Positions 8,446 through 16,931 of a stretch of DNA of 64,000 nucleotides are shown piece after piece. The notes beneath the pieces are model-generated. The model worked only from the letters and a program-made list of their open reading frames with translations, was not told the origin of the DNA and ran no database searches. Position numbers and translations under genes: made by a program. Source of the stretch: Hymenobacter norwichensis DSM 15439 (GTDB lineage: Bacteria > Bacteroidota > Bacteroidia > Cytophagales > Hymenobacteraceae); assembly GCF_000420705.1 (NCBI RefSeq), contig NZ_ATVL01000007.1, forward strand, positions 868,001-932,000, given 5' to 3'. Positions within the stretch are counted from its first letter, which is position 1, and each line of letters begins with the position of its first letter.

Positions 8446-9909
8446 TTAAGCAGTAGCTTGTTCTTCAGGTGCTTCCTCTCTGATCCACATACCAGCGCGC
8501 ATAAGTATTGCCAGCGAGATGTAGAAGAAGGAGCCAATTTTGTCCACTTCAATCAACTCATTGAGTAACAGGTGGAAGATGATAATCACGAGGCACAGCC
8601 CCGCCGCCATCACCACGCGCCGATGCAGCATCACCCGGCTGCGGTGGTAGATGCGCTCCACCATCACCAAGGCTGAGCTGATGAGAGACACAAACAGCAC
8701 GAACCCCGGCACGCCCTGCTCTGCTAGCTGTAGCAAAAAGTAATTGTGGGTAGTGGATTTCTCCAGGTTGTTGCTCACGTAGGTGCGGAAACTCTTGACC
8801 GTGTAGCGCTTATACTCTGGATAGAACGTAGCGGGGCCGCTGCCGGTCATGGGCTTGTCGGCAATCATGCGGGCGGCGGCCACCCAGCGGTACACCCGTT
8901 CCATGCCCGATACGTCTTGGAGTTTGTAAGTGGCTTCAAGGTGTTTCTCGAAGTTCTTTCCGTTGAAGACAGTCTTTTCAAAATCAGGCGCATAGAGCAT
9001 ATAGTTGTTCTCGCTCATAAAGTAGAAGGCCCCACTAAGCGCCGCTACTGCCGCCGCTACCAGCACTAGCCGTACCAGCCGCCACCGAATGACGACATAA
9101 AACAGGCCAGCTACTATCAAGGATAGCATGGAAGCCCGCGTATACGACAAAAACACGCCGGCTATTAGTATCGTTAGGGCTGCGTACCAGAGCCAACGCG
9201 CCCGAGTGGTAGTGGCGCTCCGGCCAGCAAAATAGGCGTAGGGTACCAGCAACGCCGCTGTGGTGGCATAAATAACGTGGTTGATGTAGAAGGGCTGGAT
9301 GGCCTTGTTAATGGTATCGAAGCCGAAGCTAAGAGCCGCATGTCGCTTCATCGTGTAAAGGATGGTAATCACCACGCCTACCGTAAAGAAGCCAACCAGC
9401 CGCCACACGTCGCGCGGGCGTCGCACAATAGCCAGCGTGCCAAACACAAACGGCCCGATGTACCAAGTTTTAGCCAGCAGATACTTGACCGATTTCACCC
9501 CGCTCACCGAGAACAGCGCAGATATAACTGACCACAGCAGCGCCAATCCCATGATGACTACCAGCGGATGCACCCAGAGTTGCCGGGGTATTTCCTCCCG
9601 CCCCAGCAGTACGCTCACCACCACGCATACCAACAACACTAGCATCAGTGGCTCAGAAGGCACATCCATGCTCAGCCCCCCCGGCAACGGAAACTCGCGT
9701 GAGAAAGCCAGCGTGAGCAGCAGCAAATAGTACACCCAGCGCCAATCGACGAGCAATACTGCTGCACCTAGCGCCACGATAGGCAGTGCCAGCCAGCCCA
9801 AAGCATTCGAGAAGAGCGCCACTACGCCAGAGACCAGCAGCAACCCGACAAACGCCATAAAGAAGCGTTGGTCGGTGTTTTGCGGACGCAGACGAGTTAG
9901 GAAGTTCAA
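8446..9909 (-). CDS. O-antigen ligase / polymerase family protein
   Basis: Seen: 487 residues with about 11-12 membrane helices and a large non-membrane loop at about 310-400 (VFNGKNFEKHLEATYKLQDV through MTGSGPATFYPEYKRY), then THNYFLLQLAEQG. Family knowledge: the Wzy_C (PF04932) fold has this topology, with the catalytic loop between late helices; the GxGPxxF and HN motifs are typical. Members ligate O-antigen to lipid A core (WaaL) or polymerise repeat units (Wzy); sequence alone does not separate these roles. Its neighbour on the same strand is the Wzz-like gene (67 bp apart), which favours a polymerase or length-control pairing in an exopolysaccharide pathway. Confidence 0.88.
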   Translation of the reverse strand: MNFLTRLRPQNTDQRFFMAFVGLLLVSGVVALFSNALGWLALPIVALGAAVLLVDWRWVYYLLLLTLAFSREFPLPGGLSMDVPSEPLMLVLLVCVVVSVLLGREEIPRQLWVHPLVVIMGLALLWSVISALFSVSGVKSVKYLLAKTWYIGPFVFGTLAIVRRPRDVWRLVGFFTVGVVITILYTMKRHAALSFGFDTINKAIQPFYINHVIYATTAALLVPYAYFAGRSATTTRARWLWYAALTILIAGVFLSYTRASMLSLIVAGLFYVVIRWRLVRLVLVAAAVAALSGAFYFMSENNYMLYAPDFEKTVFNGKNFEKHLEATYKLQDVSGMERVYRWVAAARMIADKPMTGSGPATFYPEYKRYTVKSFRTYVSNNLEKSTTHNYFLLQLAEQGVPGFVLFVSLISSALVMVERIYHRSRVMLHRRVVMAAGLCLVIIIFHLLLNELIEVDKIGSFFYISLAILMRAGMWIREEAPEEQATA

Positions 9910-9976
9910 ACCGAAAACAAGTTAGCAGGTAGTTGGGAGCCAGCCAGTCAAACAGTGGCCGTCCGGTTTACTGGCG

Positions 9977-11065
9977 TTATTCCTTACCAGCTTTGGACGG
10001 TTTGCCCATGGCTAGGTTGCCGCGATACAGCTCCAGCAGCGTGATGAAGATGACCGACAGCGCGAACGTAATCAGCACTGAAGAAGCCACAATCAGCCAA
10101 CGGACTGGCTTGGATTTCTTGGTGGCGGGGTAGGCTTCTTGCACCACGTAGATGCTGGAAATCTTACCACTAATACCTAGCCGGGCAGTTTCATACGCAC
10201 TACGCGCGCCCAGCAAGCGGCCCTGAATATCATTGAAGCGGGCGTAGAGCGTGTTCATCCGGTCGATGCCGGCTGTATAGCTTTCTAGGTTGAAAATGTT
10301 GCCGCCTTCCGTTTTGGTAAGAGCACGCAGGGCCCGGCGCAACCCGGCTGCTTTGCCGCTGTTGCCTTCGCCCTCGGCGCGCCGCAGCTCACTTTCCGTT
10401 TCGATAATCTCTTTAGCTAAGTAACGGGATTCCAGAGCCAGGCCGTACACGCCGTAGCGGCGGCGGCCAGCCAGCAGGCTATCGTAGGTGAGCTGGTATT
10501 CGCGCTCCAGAAAACTGCGGCGTTGGGCGTACAGTTCCAGCACTTTGCCCCGGTTGGCAAAGGTAAGTTGCTGATTCACCGAGTCAATGCTTTTCACCAA
10601 TGCATTAGCAATACGGGCAGCCAGCTGCTTGTCTTTGTCCTGAAACGTCAGCTCAATGGCATCCCGGTCGTTGTGCACGATAGTCAGGTTGCCCGTAAAT
10701 TCGTCGAGGGCAGCTTGGTCGGCGGCATCATCTCCGGGCTTGCCGGTTTTGTAGTGCTGGTGCAGGTTGAAGCGCCTGATGAGCGCCTCGGCCACCGGCT
10801 GCGACTCGCCGATGGTAATTACCCGGTCCAGGTCTTCGCTGCGGCCACCCAGTTCCAGTTTGCCGCCTTCGGTTACAATCCGGTCGGGGTCAGTGGTTTG
10901 CGGGTTGGTGGGGTAGAATACCGTAGTTGATTTGTAGATATTGGGTAGCATCAGAGCCACCACTACGCTGACTACCAAGGCCAGCGCCACAGCTGTCAGA
11001 ACCAAAAATTTCCAACGATTGATAACGGGCCACAAACCCAGAAGCGAATAAGATCGGGACGACAT
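9977..11065 (-). CDS. Wzz-like polysaccharide chain-length/co-polymerase protein
   Basis: Seen: 362 residues; membrane span at about 20-43 and a second at about 320-345, enclosing a periplasmic domain of about 270 residues with PNIYKSTTVFYPTNPQTTDP at its start and long helical stretches (LAKEIIETESELRRAEGE). Family knowledge: Wzz/FepE/Etk N-terminal (PF02706) proteins have this two-helix hairpin topology and control chain length in Wzy-dependent pathways. There is no Walker A motif, so it is not a BY-kinase, and it is shorter than Wzc. It is divergent from the Wzx-like flippase and upstream of the ligase/polymerase, so it is part of the same surface-glycan locus. Confidence 0.88.
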   Translation of the reverse strand: MSSRSYSLLGLWPVINRWKFLVLTAVALALVVSVVVALMLPNIYKSTTVFYPTNPQTTDPDRIVTEGGKLELGGRSEDLDRVITIGESQPVAEALIRRFNLHQHYKTGKPGDDAADQAALDEFTGNLTIVHNDRDAIELTFQDKDKQLAARIANALVKSIDSVNQQLTFANRGKVLELYAQRRSFLEREYQLTYDSLLAGRRRYGVYGLALESRYLAKEIIETESELRRAEGEGNSGKAAGLRRALRALTKTEGGNIFNLESYTAGIDRMNTLYARFNDIQGRLLGARSAYETARLGISGKISSIYVVQEAYPATKKSKPVRWLIVASSVLITFALSVIFITLLELYRGNLAMGKPSKAGKE

Positions 11066-11370
11066 ACAGCGGAAAAAGACAACCAGGCAGCACCATCAGC
11101 CAATCGGCACTACCACAACGAGGCAAATCTACTCGGAAAATGCGAGTGAATACGTGAATAACTGCCTTATATAGGAGCACTACCCGGTGGAGTACTCCTT
11201 ATACTCGAGGTAGAATCTTCGTTGGCTGCTTAGAAAAGATTACTTGGGCAGGCAAACTCGTGTTTAAGGGAATCCTGGGGTAGAGCGTTTTTAGGGCGTT
11301 TGTAAGGCGGTGGTACTACCGGAAGATTATCTATTCCTAATCTGCTACCGCGTCAATCCGCCTTTTCGCC
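11066..11370. other. Divergent intergenic region between wzz-like and wzx-like genes
   Basis: No credible gene. It must carry the two divergent promoters. A GGAGTACTCC palindrome lies at about 11190-11199. A plus-strand -7 box follows at 11371. No terminator. Confidence 0.5.
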
Positions 11371-11378
11371 TACTTTTG
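11371..11378 (+). promoter_or_regulatory. Bacteroidota -7 box (TACTTTTG)
   Basis: TACTTTTG fits TAnnTTTG exactly and lies only about 6 bp before the codons (from 11384) that seem to begin the flippase reading frame by homology, and 39 bp before the first canonical start, GTG 11417. This predicts a leaderless or near-leaderless message. Confidence 0.5.
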
Positions 11379-11416
11379 CGCTTATCAAACGCTTTTTCGG
11401 AAATATCAGCTTTGTC

Positions 11417-12805
11417 GTGCTGCTCAATCTGCTGGTGAAACCGGCTTGGGTGGTAGTGGAAAACCTAGTGCAAGACCGGCTGGGGCACGTGGCATTTGGC
11501 ACGTTTGGGGCGCTATTCACGCTGGCGACCATCGTAGCTTCCATCTCCGACTTGGGTACTACTCAGCTGACCACCAAGCGTATAGCTGCCAGCCCGGAGT
11601 TTCTAACCGAATATTTTCCTACCCTGTTACCGCTTAAAAGCGGCTTAGCCTTTCTGTTTCTGGGCGGGCTGGTGGGCATCGGGTGGCTGCTTGGCTACCA
11701 AGGACATCTGCTCACGTTGCTGGCCCTTACGGGTGCCGGCTTGTTGTTGGCGCAGTACACGCTGTTCTTGCGGGGAGTATTGCAGGCGCATCAGCGCTTC
11801 AACACCGATGCGCTGCTGTCGGTGCTGGAAAAGCTGCTGCTGCTGGCCCTGGTGCTGGCTTTGATTCCGGTGGGTATTACGCTAAACAACTACGTGGTGG
11901 CCAGGTCAATAGCCATCGGCTTCACGTTCATTGTGCTCTATGGGCTGGTGACGCGGCTCTACGGCTGGGTGAGGTTTCGGTTGGATTGGGACAAGGCCCG
12001 GCTAGTAATGAAAGCCAGCCTGCCGCTGGCCTTTATTACGCTGGTGTATGGCCTCAATGAGCGAATTGATATTCTGATGCTGGAGCGCATCGTGTCGCCG
12101 CAGGAAGCTAGTTACTATCAGGCTTCGTACCGGCTGGTCGACACCGTGATGATGTACCTTTGGACAGTGCTGCCGCTGTTCTTTGCCAAATTTGCCCACG
12201 CCACCAGCCGACCGCAGGAGCAGCGCGACCTGCTATGGTTCGGGCAGCGGGTGGTAACAGTACCGCTGCTGCTGATGTGCGCCTTCGTACTGTTCAGGGG
12301 GGAGCTGCTGTTCTTCCAGTTCAAGCACAGCACCCCCGAAGAACTTGCCCGCATGACGGTGTGCCTGAAAATTCTGTTCGTCAGCGTACTGGTGCACGCC
12401 TTTTTTGCCATCTATAGTACCCTGCTCACCAGCACCAACCACGAGCGGCCGGTCAGCTGGCTAGTGGCTGGTAGTGTGGTGGTGAACGTGAGTTTGAACC
12501 TACTGCTGCTGCCCAAATTGGGCGCGGTAGCTGGGGCCATCAACACGCTGGTATGCGCCGTATTTGTATCGTTAGGGTACTTGTGGCTGGTGCAGCGCCG
12601 CACGGGCGTGCCTATTCCATGGGCGTGGCTGGGCCGGTTGGCGTTGGCGTTTGGGCTGCTGTGCGCCGTGTGGTACGGCCTGCAAGCCGGGCTGGCGCTA
12701 CACTGGCTCCCCGAATCGGTGCTGGCGGGTGTGGCCTTCGGAGGTATCTTGTTTGTAACGGGTATCGTGCGGATTTCCGAGCTTCGGCGCTTACTGCCAA
12801 AGTGA
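11417..12805 (+). CDS. Wzx-like polysaccharide flippase (MOP superfamily)
   Basis: Seen: 462 residues from GTG 11417, with about 13-14 hydrophobic helices, including the SDLGTTQLTTKRIAASPEFL loop after helix 2 typical of oligosaccharide flippases, and LMLERIVSPQEASYYQASYR in the central half. Family knowledge: Polysacc_synt/MurJ-MATE-like exporters move undecaprenyl-PP-linked repeat units across the inner membrane. Odd: homologues usually begin with a basic amphipathic helix, and the in-frame codons just upstream of GTG 11417 encode IKRFFGNISFV. The natural start may therefore be the non-canonical ATC 11384 or CTT 11381, right behind a -7 box. If GTG is used, the first helix is truncated by 11 residues. 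Confidence 0.88.
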   Translation: MLLNLLVKPAWVVVENLVQDRLGHVAFGTFGALFTLATIVASISDLGTTQLTTKRIAASPEFLTEYFPTLLPLKSGLAFLFLGGLVGIGWLLGYQGHLLTLLALTGAGLLLAQYTLFLRGVLQAHQRFNTDALLSVLEKLLLLALVLALIPVGITLNNYVVARSIAIGFTFIVLYGLVTRLYGWVRFRLDWDKARLVMKASLPLAFITLVYGLNERIDILMLERIVSPQEASYYQASYRLVDTVMMYLWTVLPLFFAKFAHATSRPQEQRDLLWFGQRVVTVPLLLMCAFVLFRGELLFFQFKHSTPEELARMTVCLKILFVSVLVHAFFAIYSTLLTSTNHERPVSWLVAGSVVVNVSLNLLLLPKLGAVAGAINTLVCAVFVSLGYLWLVQRRTGVPIPWAWLGRLALAFGLLCAVWYGLQAGLALHWLPESVLAGVAFGGILFVTGIVRISELRRLLPK

Positions 12806-12817
12806 GGCGGTGAGACA

Positions 12818-12893
12818 GTGAACTTGTGAAACAGTGAGTTTACTGTTCTATTTGCGCCATTGCAGGGATATACTCGCCGTTTCACAAGTTCAC
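12818..12893. repeat. Intergenic inverted repeat of GTGAA-type words
   Basis: Left arm GTGAACTTGTGAAAC (12818-12832) and right arm GTTTCACAAGTTCAC (12879-12893) pair perfectly over 15 bp. The surrounding bases hold further degenerate GTGA/TCAC words. The loop contains GTGAGTTTACTGTTCT, which recurs inverted near 49,115-49,130, so this is a member of a dispersed repeat. Confidence 0.75.
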
Positions 12894-12912
12894 CATTTCA
12901 CTACTTCGCCAC

Positions 12913-14040
12913 TTGGATATAGCCGTCAATACCCGCTTTCTACTGCCTGGCGACCAGCTGGAGGGCATTGGGCGTTTCACGTTCGAAACGCTGAAGCGCA
13001 TGGTGGCCGCGCACCCCGAGCACACGTTCCATTTCCTGTTTGATAGGCCGTTTGATGCGCGCTACGTGTTCGGGCCGAACGTGGTGCCGCACGTGCTGTT
13101 CCCGCCGGCGCGGCACCCGTTTTTGTTCGTGGCTTGGTTTGAGGGAGCTGTGGCTTTGTGGCTGCGGCGGCACAAGCCGGCCGTGTTTCTCAGTACCGAC
13201 GGCTTTACTACACTGGCCACCAACGTCCCGCGCCTGACGGTGGTGCACGACTTGGCCTTCGAGCATTTCCCCCAGGATGTAGAGCTGTTGCGCCGCAAAT
13301 ACTACCATTACTTTTTCCCGCGTTTCGTGCGAGCCTCCGAGCGGTTAGTGGCTGTATCGGAAGCCACCAAGCAAGACCTGATAGCCACGTACCAACTGCC
13401 CGCCGATAAGATTCAAGTGGTGTACAATGCCGTCGACGCGCACTTCCACCCCCAGTCCGCCGCGGTGCAACAGGCCACGCGGGAGCGGTTTGCGGCCGGC
13501 AAGCCCTACTTTCTGTTTGTGGGAGCCTTACAGCCGCGCAAAAACCTGGTGAATCTGCTCAAGGCCTTCGATGAATTCAAACAGCAAACTGGTGCGCCTT
13601 CCAAGCTGCTCATTGTAGGCCGCACAGCTTGGAAAGCTGGCCCCATGTTCGATGTGTACCAACAAATGCAGCACCGCCACGACGTACACCTCACTGGCCG
13701 TGCAACCGACGCCGAGTTAGTGCAACTGTACGCCGCCGCATTAGCTACGGTGTATGTGCCTTATTTCGAGGGGTTTGGTATTCCTATCATCGAAGCTCAG
13801 GCCTGCGCCTCACCCGTCCTAACGTCCGACCGAAGCTCAATGCCCGAAGTAGCCGGCGGCGCGGCCTTGCTCGTTGACCCGTATAGTTCTGCCGCCATTG
13901 CTGCCGCGTTAGGCCGGCTTTGGCAGGAGCCGGAACTGCGGCATCAATTGGTGAGTAAAGGCAAAGTGAATGTGCAGCGGTTTTCCTGGGATAAAAGCGC
14001 GGATGCGCTGTGGCAAGCAGTTATTTCGATAAGCAGATAA
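12913..14040 (+). CDS. Glycosyltransferase family 4 (GT-B)
   Basis: Seen: 375 residues from TTG 12913 (start chosen because MDIAVNTRFLLPGDQLEGIG matches the usual GT4 N-terminus). The N-terminal Rossmann half has VVHDLAFEHFPQDV and VSEATKQDL; the C-terminal half has YFLFVGALQPRKNLVNLLKA, LTGRATDAELVQLYA and the nucleotide-binding YFEGFGIPIIEAQACASPVL, with the EX7E-type pair of glutamates. Family knowledge: these are retaining GT-B enzymes (mannosyl- or glucosyltransferase type). There is no membrane span, so it works at the cytoplasmic face. It follows the flippase on the same strand and precedes the NodB deacetylase, so it probably contributes to the repeat unit. Donor and acceptor unknown. 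Confidence 0.9.
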   Translation: MDIAVNTRFLLPGDQLEGIGRFTFETLKRMVAAHPEHTFHFLFDRPFDARYVFGPNVVPHVLFPPARHPFLFVAWFEGAVALWLRRHKPAVFLSTDGFTTLATNVPRLTVVHDLAFEHFPQDVELLRRKYYHYFFPRFVRASERLVAVSEATKQDLIATYQLPADKIQVVYNAVDAHFHPQSAAVQQATRERFAAGKPYFLFVGALQPRKNLVNLLKAFDEFKQQTGAPSKLLIVGRTAWKAGPMFDVYQQMQHRHDVHLTGRATDAELVQLYAAALATVYVPYFEGFGIPIIEAQACASPVLTSDRSSMPEVAGGAALLVDPYSSAAIAAALGRLWQEPELRHQLVSKGKVNVQRFSWDKSADALWQAVISISR

Positions 14041-14096
14041 GTGCGTCAGATATTGTTAGCCGCTCATCTATTCGCCCACCTACCAACTATTGACCC

Positions 14097-14735
14097 ATGC
14101 GTCTGCACCGTCTGCCGAAACTTTTGCAACGCCTGCTTCCCCATACCGAATGGCGCCGACCCGCGCCCGAGGGTGAAAAGCTGCTGTATTTAACGTTCGA
14201 CGACGGCCCCATTCCTGAGCAGACGCCCTTTGTACTGGAACAGTTAGCCCGCCATGATGCCCGCGCCACCTTCTTCTGCGTAGGTGACAATCTGGAAAAA
14301 CACCCCGAGGTAGCCCAACAGGCACTGGCCGCTGGACACCGCCTCGCCAATCATACCCACCACCACGTCAGCGGCTGGCGCTTGCCTGATGCCGAGTATC
14401 TGGCTGAGGTGCAGCAGTGCCAACAGGTGTTGGAGAGCTTGGCCGGAACACCGGAAAAGCAGCCGTTGCTGCGGCCACCGTATGGCCGTATCACTCGCGC
14501 CCAAGCCGCCGCTCTGCACCCCAACTACCGCCTCATCATGTGGGATGTGCTGACCTACGATTACGATGCCACCTACCCCGCCGATATTTGCCTGAAGGCT
14601 GCATTGGCCCATACCCGGCCGGGCTCCATCGTGGTGTTTCACGACAGCCAGAAGGCCCAGCGCAACCTACGCGCCGTGCTGCCCCGCTACCTCGACGCCT
14701 GCGCTGCCGCCGGATATTCGTTCGAAGCGCTGTAA
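14097..14735 (+). CDS. Polysaccharide deacetylase (NodB/CE4)
   Basis: Seen: 212 residues. Motif 1 LTFDDGP (catalytic base Asp35, metal ligand Asp36), motif 2 NHTHHH (metal His86, His90), motif 3 LRPPYGR, then IMWDVLTYDYDAT and IVVFHDS with the late catalytic His. Family knowledge: CE4 enzymes remove N-acetyl groups from chitin-like, peptidoglycan or biofilm polysaccharides in a metal-dependent way. There is no cleavable signal peptide, only a basic N-terminus, so it is either cytoplasmic or uses a start further upstream; a compact 210-residue NodB-only form is common in Bacteroidota glycan clusters. It sits between GT4 and GT2 genes. Confidence 0.92.
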   Translation: MRLHRLPKLLQRLLPHTEWRRPAPEGEKLLYLTFDDGPIPEQTPFVLEQLARHDARATFFCVGDNLEKHPEVAQQALAAGHRLANHTHHHVSGWRLPDAEYLAEVQQCQQVLESLAGTPEKQPLLRPPYGRITRAQAAALHPNYRLIMWDVLTYDYDATYPADICLKAALAHTRPGSIVVFHDSQKAQRNLRAVLPRYLDACAAAGYSFEAL

Positions 14736-14761
14736 CGGAAAGCAGGCGTGGCGCTATAACT

Positions 14762-14769
14762 TACCTTTG
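14762..14769 (+). promoter_or_regulatory. Bacteroidota -7 box (TACCTTTG)
   Basis: TACCTTTG matches TAnnTTTG and stands 16 bp before the GTG start of the GT2 gene, predicting a leader of about 10 nt or fewer. No clear -33 element. Confidence 0.5.
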
Positions 14770-14785
14770 CGCCGATAATTACTCT

Positions 14786-15892
14786 GTGCCCTTGTTACTT
14801 CTCACGGTTCTTCTGGTTGGCTGGTTTCTGATTCTGGCGGCTTCCACCACGCTGTTTGCCACCCGGCCGGGCAGCCAGCCGAAGCCGCTGCCGGAACCAT
14901 TGCCGCGCATCAGCATCCTGATTGCCGCCCGCAACGAGGAAGCCACCCTGGCCCGCTGCCTGACCGCCATCCGCCAGCTCAGTTACCCCGCGCACCTACT
15001 GGAAGTGCTGCTCGGCGATGATGCTTCCACCGACGCTACCAGTGCCGTAGCGGCCCGCACCATGCAGGGTTTTGCGGGTAGCTTTCAGGTACTACAGATC
15101 GAAGAAACGCTCGGGCTGGCCCGCGGCAAAGCCAACGTGCTGGCCCACCTTACCCGCGCCGCTTCCAGCAACTATTTCTTCATCACCGACGCTGATATTG
15201 CCGTGCCGTCCACCTGGATACAAGGGCTACTGGCGCACGCGGCCCCCAGCGTGGGCACCGTCACCGGCCTGACGCTGGTGGATGGGCCGCGCCTCTTCGA
15301 CAAGCTCCAAGGCCTCGACTGGCTGATGTCGTTGGGGCTGGTGCAGGTGGTGTCTGACCTAGGGCGGCCCGTGACGGCGATGGGCAACAACATGCTGGTA
15401 ACGCGCGCCGCGTACGAGGCCATTGGGGGCTATGAGGCGCTGCCGTTTTCCGTCACCGAAGACTACGCGTTGTTTCAGGCCACCATCCAGCAGGGCTTCG
15501 ATTACCGCATTATTTTCCGGCCCGAAGTATTGGCTATTTCCTTGCCCATGCGCACCCTCGGCAACCTGCTCCAGCAGCGCCGCCGCTGGATGCGCGGCCT
15601 GGAAAGCCTGCCATGGAACCTGCGCGGCGGCGTGCTTTACTACACTGGCTTCTACCCGATGCTGCTGGTGTTGGCGTGGTTGGCTGGGCCAGGTGTAGCC
15701 GGATTGGTGCTGGCCGGCAAGATGCTGCTGCAAGGCATGCTGGCGTACTTTTGCTACCGCCGGGCCGGCCGCCGCGCTCCGCTATGGCTGATGCCGCTGG
15801 CTGAACTATATAATTTCATCCTCACGCTCACCCTCACCACCTACCGCCTGCTGCCGCTGTCGTTTCAATGGAAAGGCCGGCAGTACAAGTAA
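14786..15892 (+). CDS. Glycosyltransferase family 2 with C-terminal membrane helices
   Basis: Seen: 368 residues from GTG 14786; the frame is open far upstream inside the deacetylase gene, but the first membrane helix (LLLLTVLLVGWFLILAASTT) starts right at this GTG. GT-A motifs are ISILIAARNEEATLARCL, VLLGDDASTDAT, FFITDADIAVPSTW, GNNMLVTRAAYEAIGGYE and SVTEDYALFQ, then QQRRRWMRGLE (the Q/RxxRW motif) and two or three C-terminal helices. Family knowledge: this is the processive-type GT2 layout seen in hyaluronan/cellulose-synthase-like and ceramide glucosyltransferase-like enzymes. It shares its architecture and C-terminal WKGRQ signature with the gene at 2779. Likely an inner-membrane enzyme of the surface-glycan cluster. 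Confidence 0.9.
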   Translation: MPLLLLTVLLVGWFLILAASTTLFATRPGSQPKPLPEPLPRISILIAARNEEATLARCLTAIRQLSYPAHLLEVLLGDDASTDATSAVAARTMQGFAGSFQVLQIEETLGLARGKANVLAHLTRAASSNYFFITDADIAVPSTWIQGLLAHAAPSVGTVTGLTLVDGPRLFDKLQGLDWLMSLGLVQVVSDLGRPVTAMGNNMLVTRAAYEAIGGYEALPFSVTEDYALFQATIQQGFDYRIIFRPEVLAISLPMRTLGNLLQQRRRWMRGLESLPWNLRGGVLYYTGFYPMLLVLAWLAGPGVAGLVLAGKMLLQGMLAYFCYRRAGRRAPLWLMPLAELYNFILTLTLTTYRLLPLSFQWKGRQYK

Positions 15893-15991
15893 GAAGGTTG
15901 CTTGCTGCTTGTTATTTGTTGCTGGTCTGGCATAACATCAGGCAACTCACAATACCAACAAGTAGCAACCAGCCGTCAATAATCAACCACC

Positions 15992-16765
15992 ATGACTTTA
16001 TCTGATTCCCACGCCCACGTCTATTCCGAACAGTTCAAAGCTGACCGTGACGACATGCTGAACCGCGCCTATGAGGCCGGCGTTGAAACCATCTTCATGC
16101 CCAATATCGACCATTCCAGCATTGATGGGATGCTGGAAACCGAGGCCCGCTTCCCCAATCAGTGCCACCCCATGATGGGTTTGCACCCCTGCTCAGTGGG
16201 CAAGCACTTCGAGAAGCAGCTCTACGAAGTGGAAGAGTGGCTCGATAAGCGCCCATTTGTGGCGGTAGGGGAGTGCGGCATCGATTTGTACTGGGACAAA
16301 AGCCACCTCGCCGAGCAACAAGAAGCCCTACGCATCCAAATCAGTCTGGCCAAAAAGCACAACCTGCCCCTAGTGCTGCACACCCGCGACGCCTTCCGCG
16401 AAACCGCCGACCTCATCGAAGCGGCGCAGGATGGCACCTTGCGTGGTGTGTTCCACTGCTTTTCTGGCTCGGCAGCCGAAGCCGAAGAAGTCATCAAGCT
16501 GGGCTTCAAGCTGGGCATCGGTGGGGTAGCCACGTTCAAAAACGGTGGCCTCGACAAGACGCTACCCAGCATCGCCCTCGAACACCTGCTCCTCGAAACC
16601 GACTGCCCCTACCTAGCCCCCATGCCCCACCGCGGCAAGCGCAACGAGCCCGCCTACTTGCCCTTCATCGCCCAGCGCGTAGCCGACATCCTGCAAAAAG
16701 ACGTGCAACTAATAGCCGACGCCACCACCCGCAACACCAAGGAACTGTTCGGCGCTAACATGTGA
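15992..16765 (+). CDS. TatD family metal-dependent deoxyribonuclease
   Basis: Seen: 257 residues; DSHAHVYSEQF (metal-binding HxH), MMGLHPCSV, VGECGIDLYWD (bridging Glu), LVLHTRDAF, GVFHCFSGSAAEAEE, and LLETDCPYLAP with the final Asp ligand. Family knowledge: TatD enzymes are two-metal TIM-barrel 3'-5' exonucleases linked to DNA quality control; 255-265 residues is the usual length. The start at ATG 15992 places the HAH motif at residue 8, as in the family. No relation to the flanking glycan genes is apparent; a convergent hairpin follows. Confidence 0.93.
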   Translation: MTLSDSHAHVYSEQFKADRDDMLNRAYEAGVETIFMPNIDHSSIDGMLETEARFPNQCHPMMGLHPCSVGKHFEKQLYEVEEWLDKRPFVAVGECGIDLYWDKSHLAEQQEALRIQISLAKKHNLPLVLHTRDAFRETADLIEAAQDGTLRGVFHCFSGSAAEAEEVIKLGFKLGIGGVATFKNGGLDKTLPSIALEHLLLETDCPYLAPMPHRGKRNEPAYLPFIAQRVADILQKDVQLIADATTRNTKELFGANM

Positions 16766-16806
16766 AACGCCCATACCTCAGGCTAGACAATGTAAAACCC
16801 TAGCCC

Positions 16807-16895
16807 GTCATGTTGAGCTTGCCGAAGCAGCTCTCCCGCTTCACTTGAGCCGTTACAACGAAGCGGGAGAACTGCTTCGGCAAGCTCAGCATGAC
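16807..16895. repeat. REP-like 35-bp palindromic hairpin (GTCATG family)
   Basis: Arms 16807-16841 and 16861-16895 pair over 35 bp with two mismatches, around a 19-nt loop. The element lies between the convergent TatD and GH28 genes and can serve as a bidirectional terminator. The right arm read on the minus strand begins GTCATGCTGAGC and shares its outline (GTCATGC-GAGC-GAAGCA-CTC) with the hairpin at 56,236, so the two are copies of one dispersed family. Confidence 0.8.
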
Positions 16896-16931
16896 GCTCG
16901 GTATTAACAGTGGTTGAAGTGGCCAATGCTT

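Noticed and set aside
14417..14785. Upstream extension of the second GT2 gene
   Set aside because: Overlaps the deacetylase out of frame; the -7 box and GTG at 14,786 mark the natural start.
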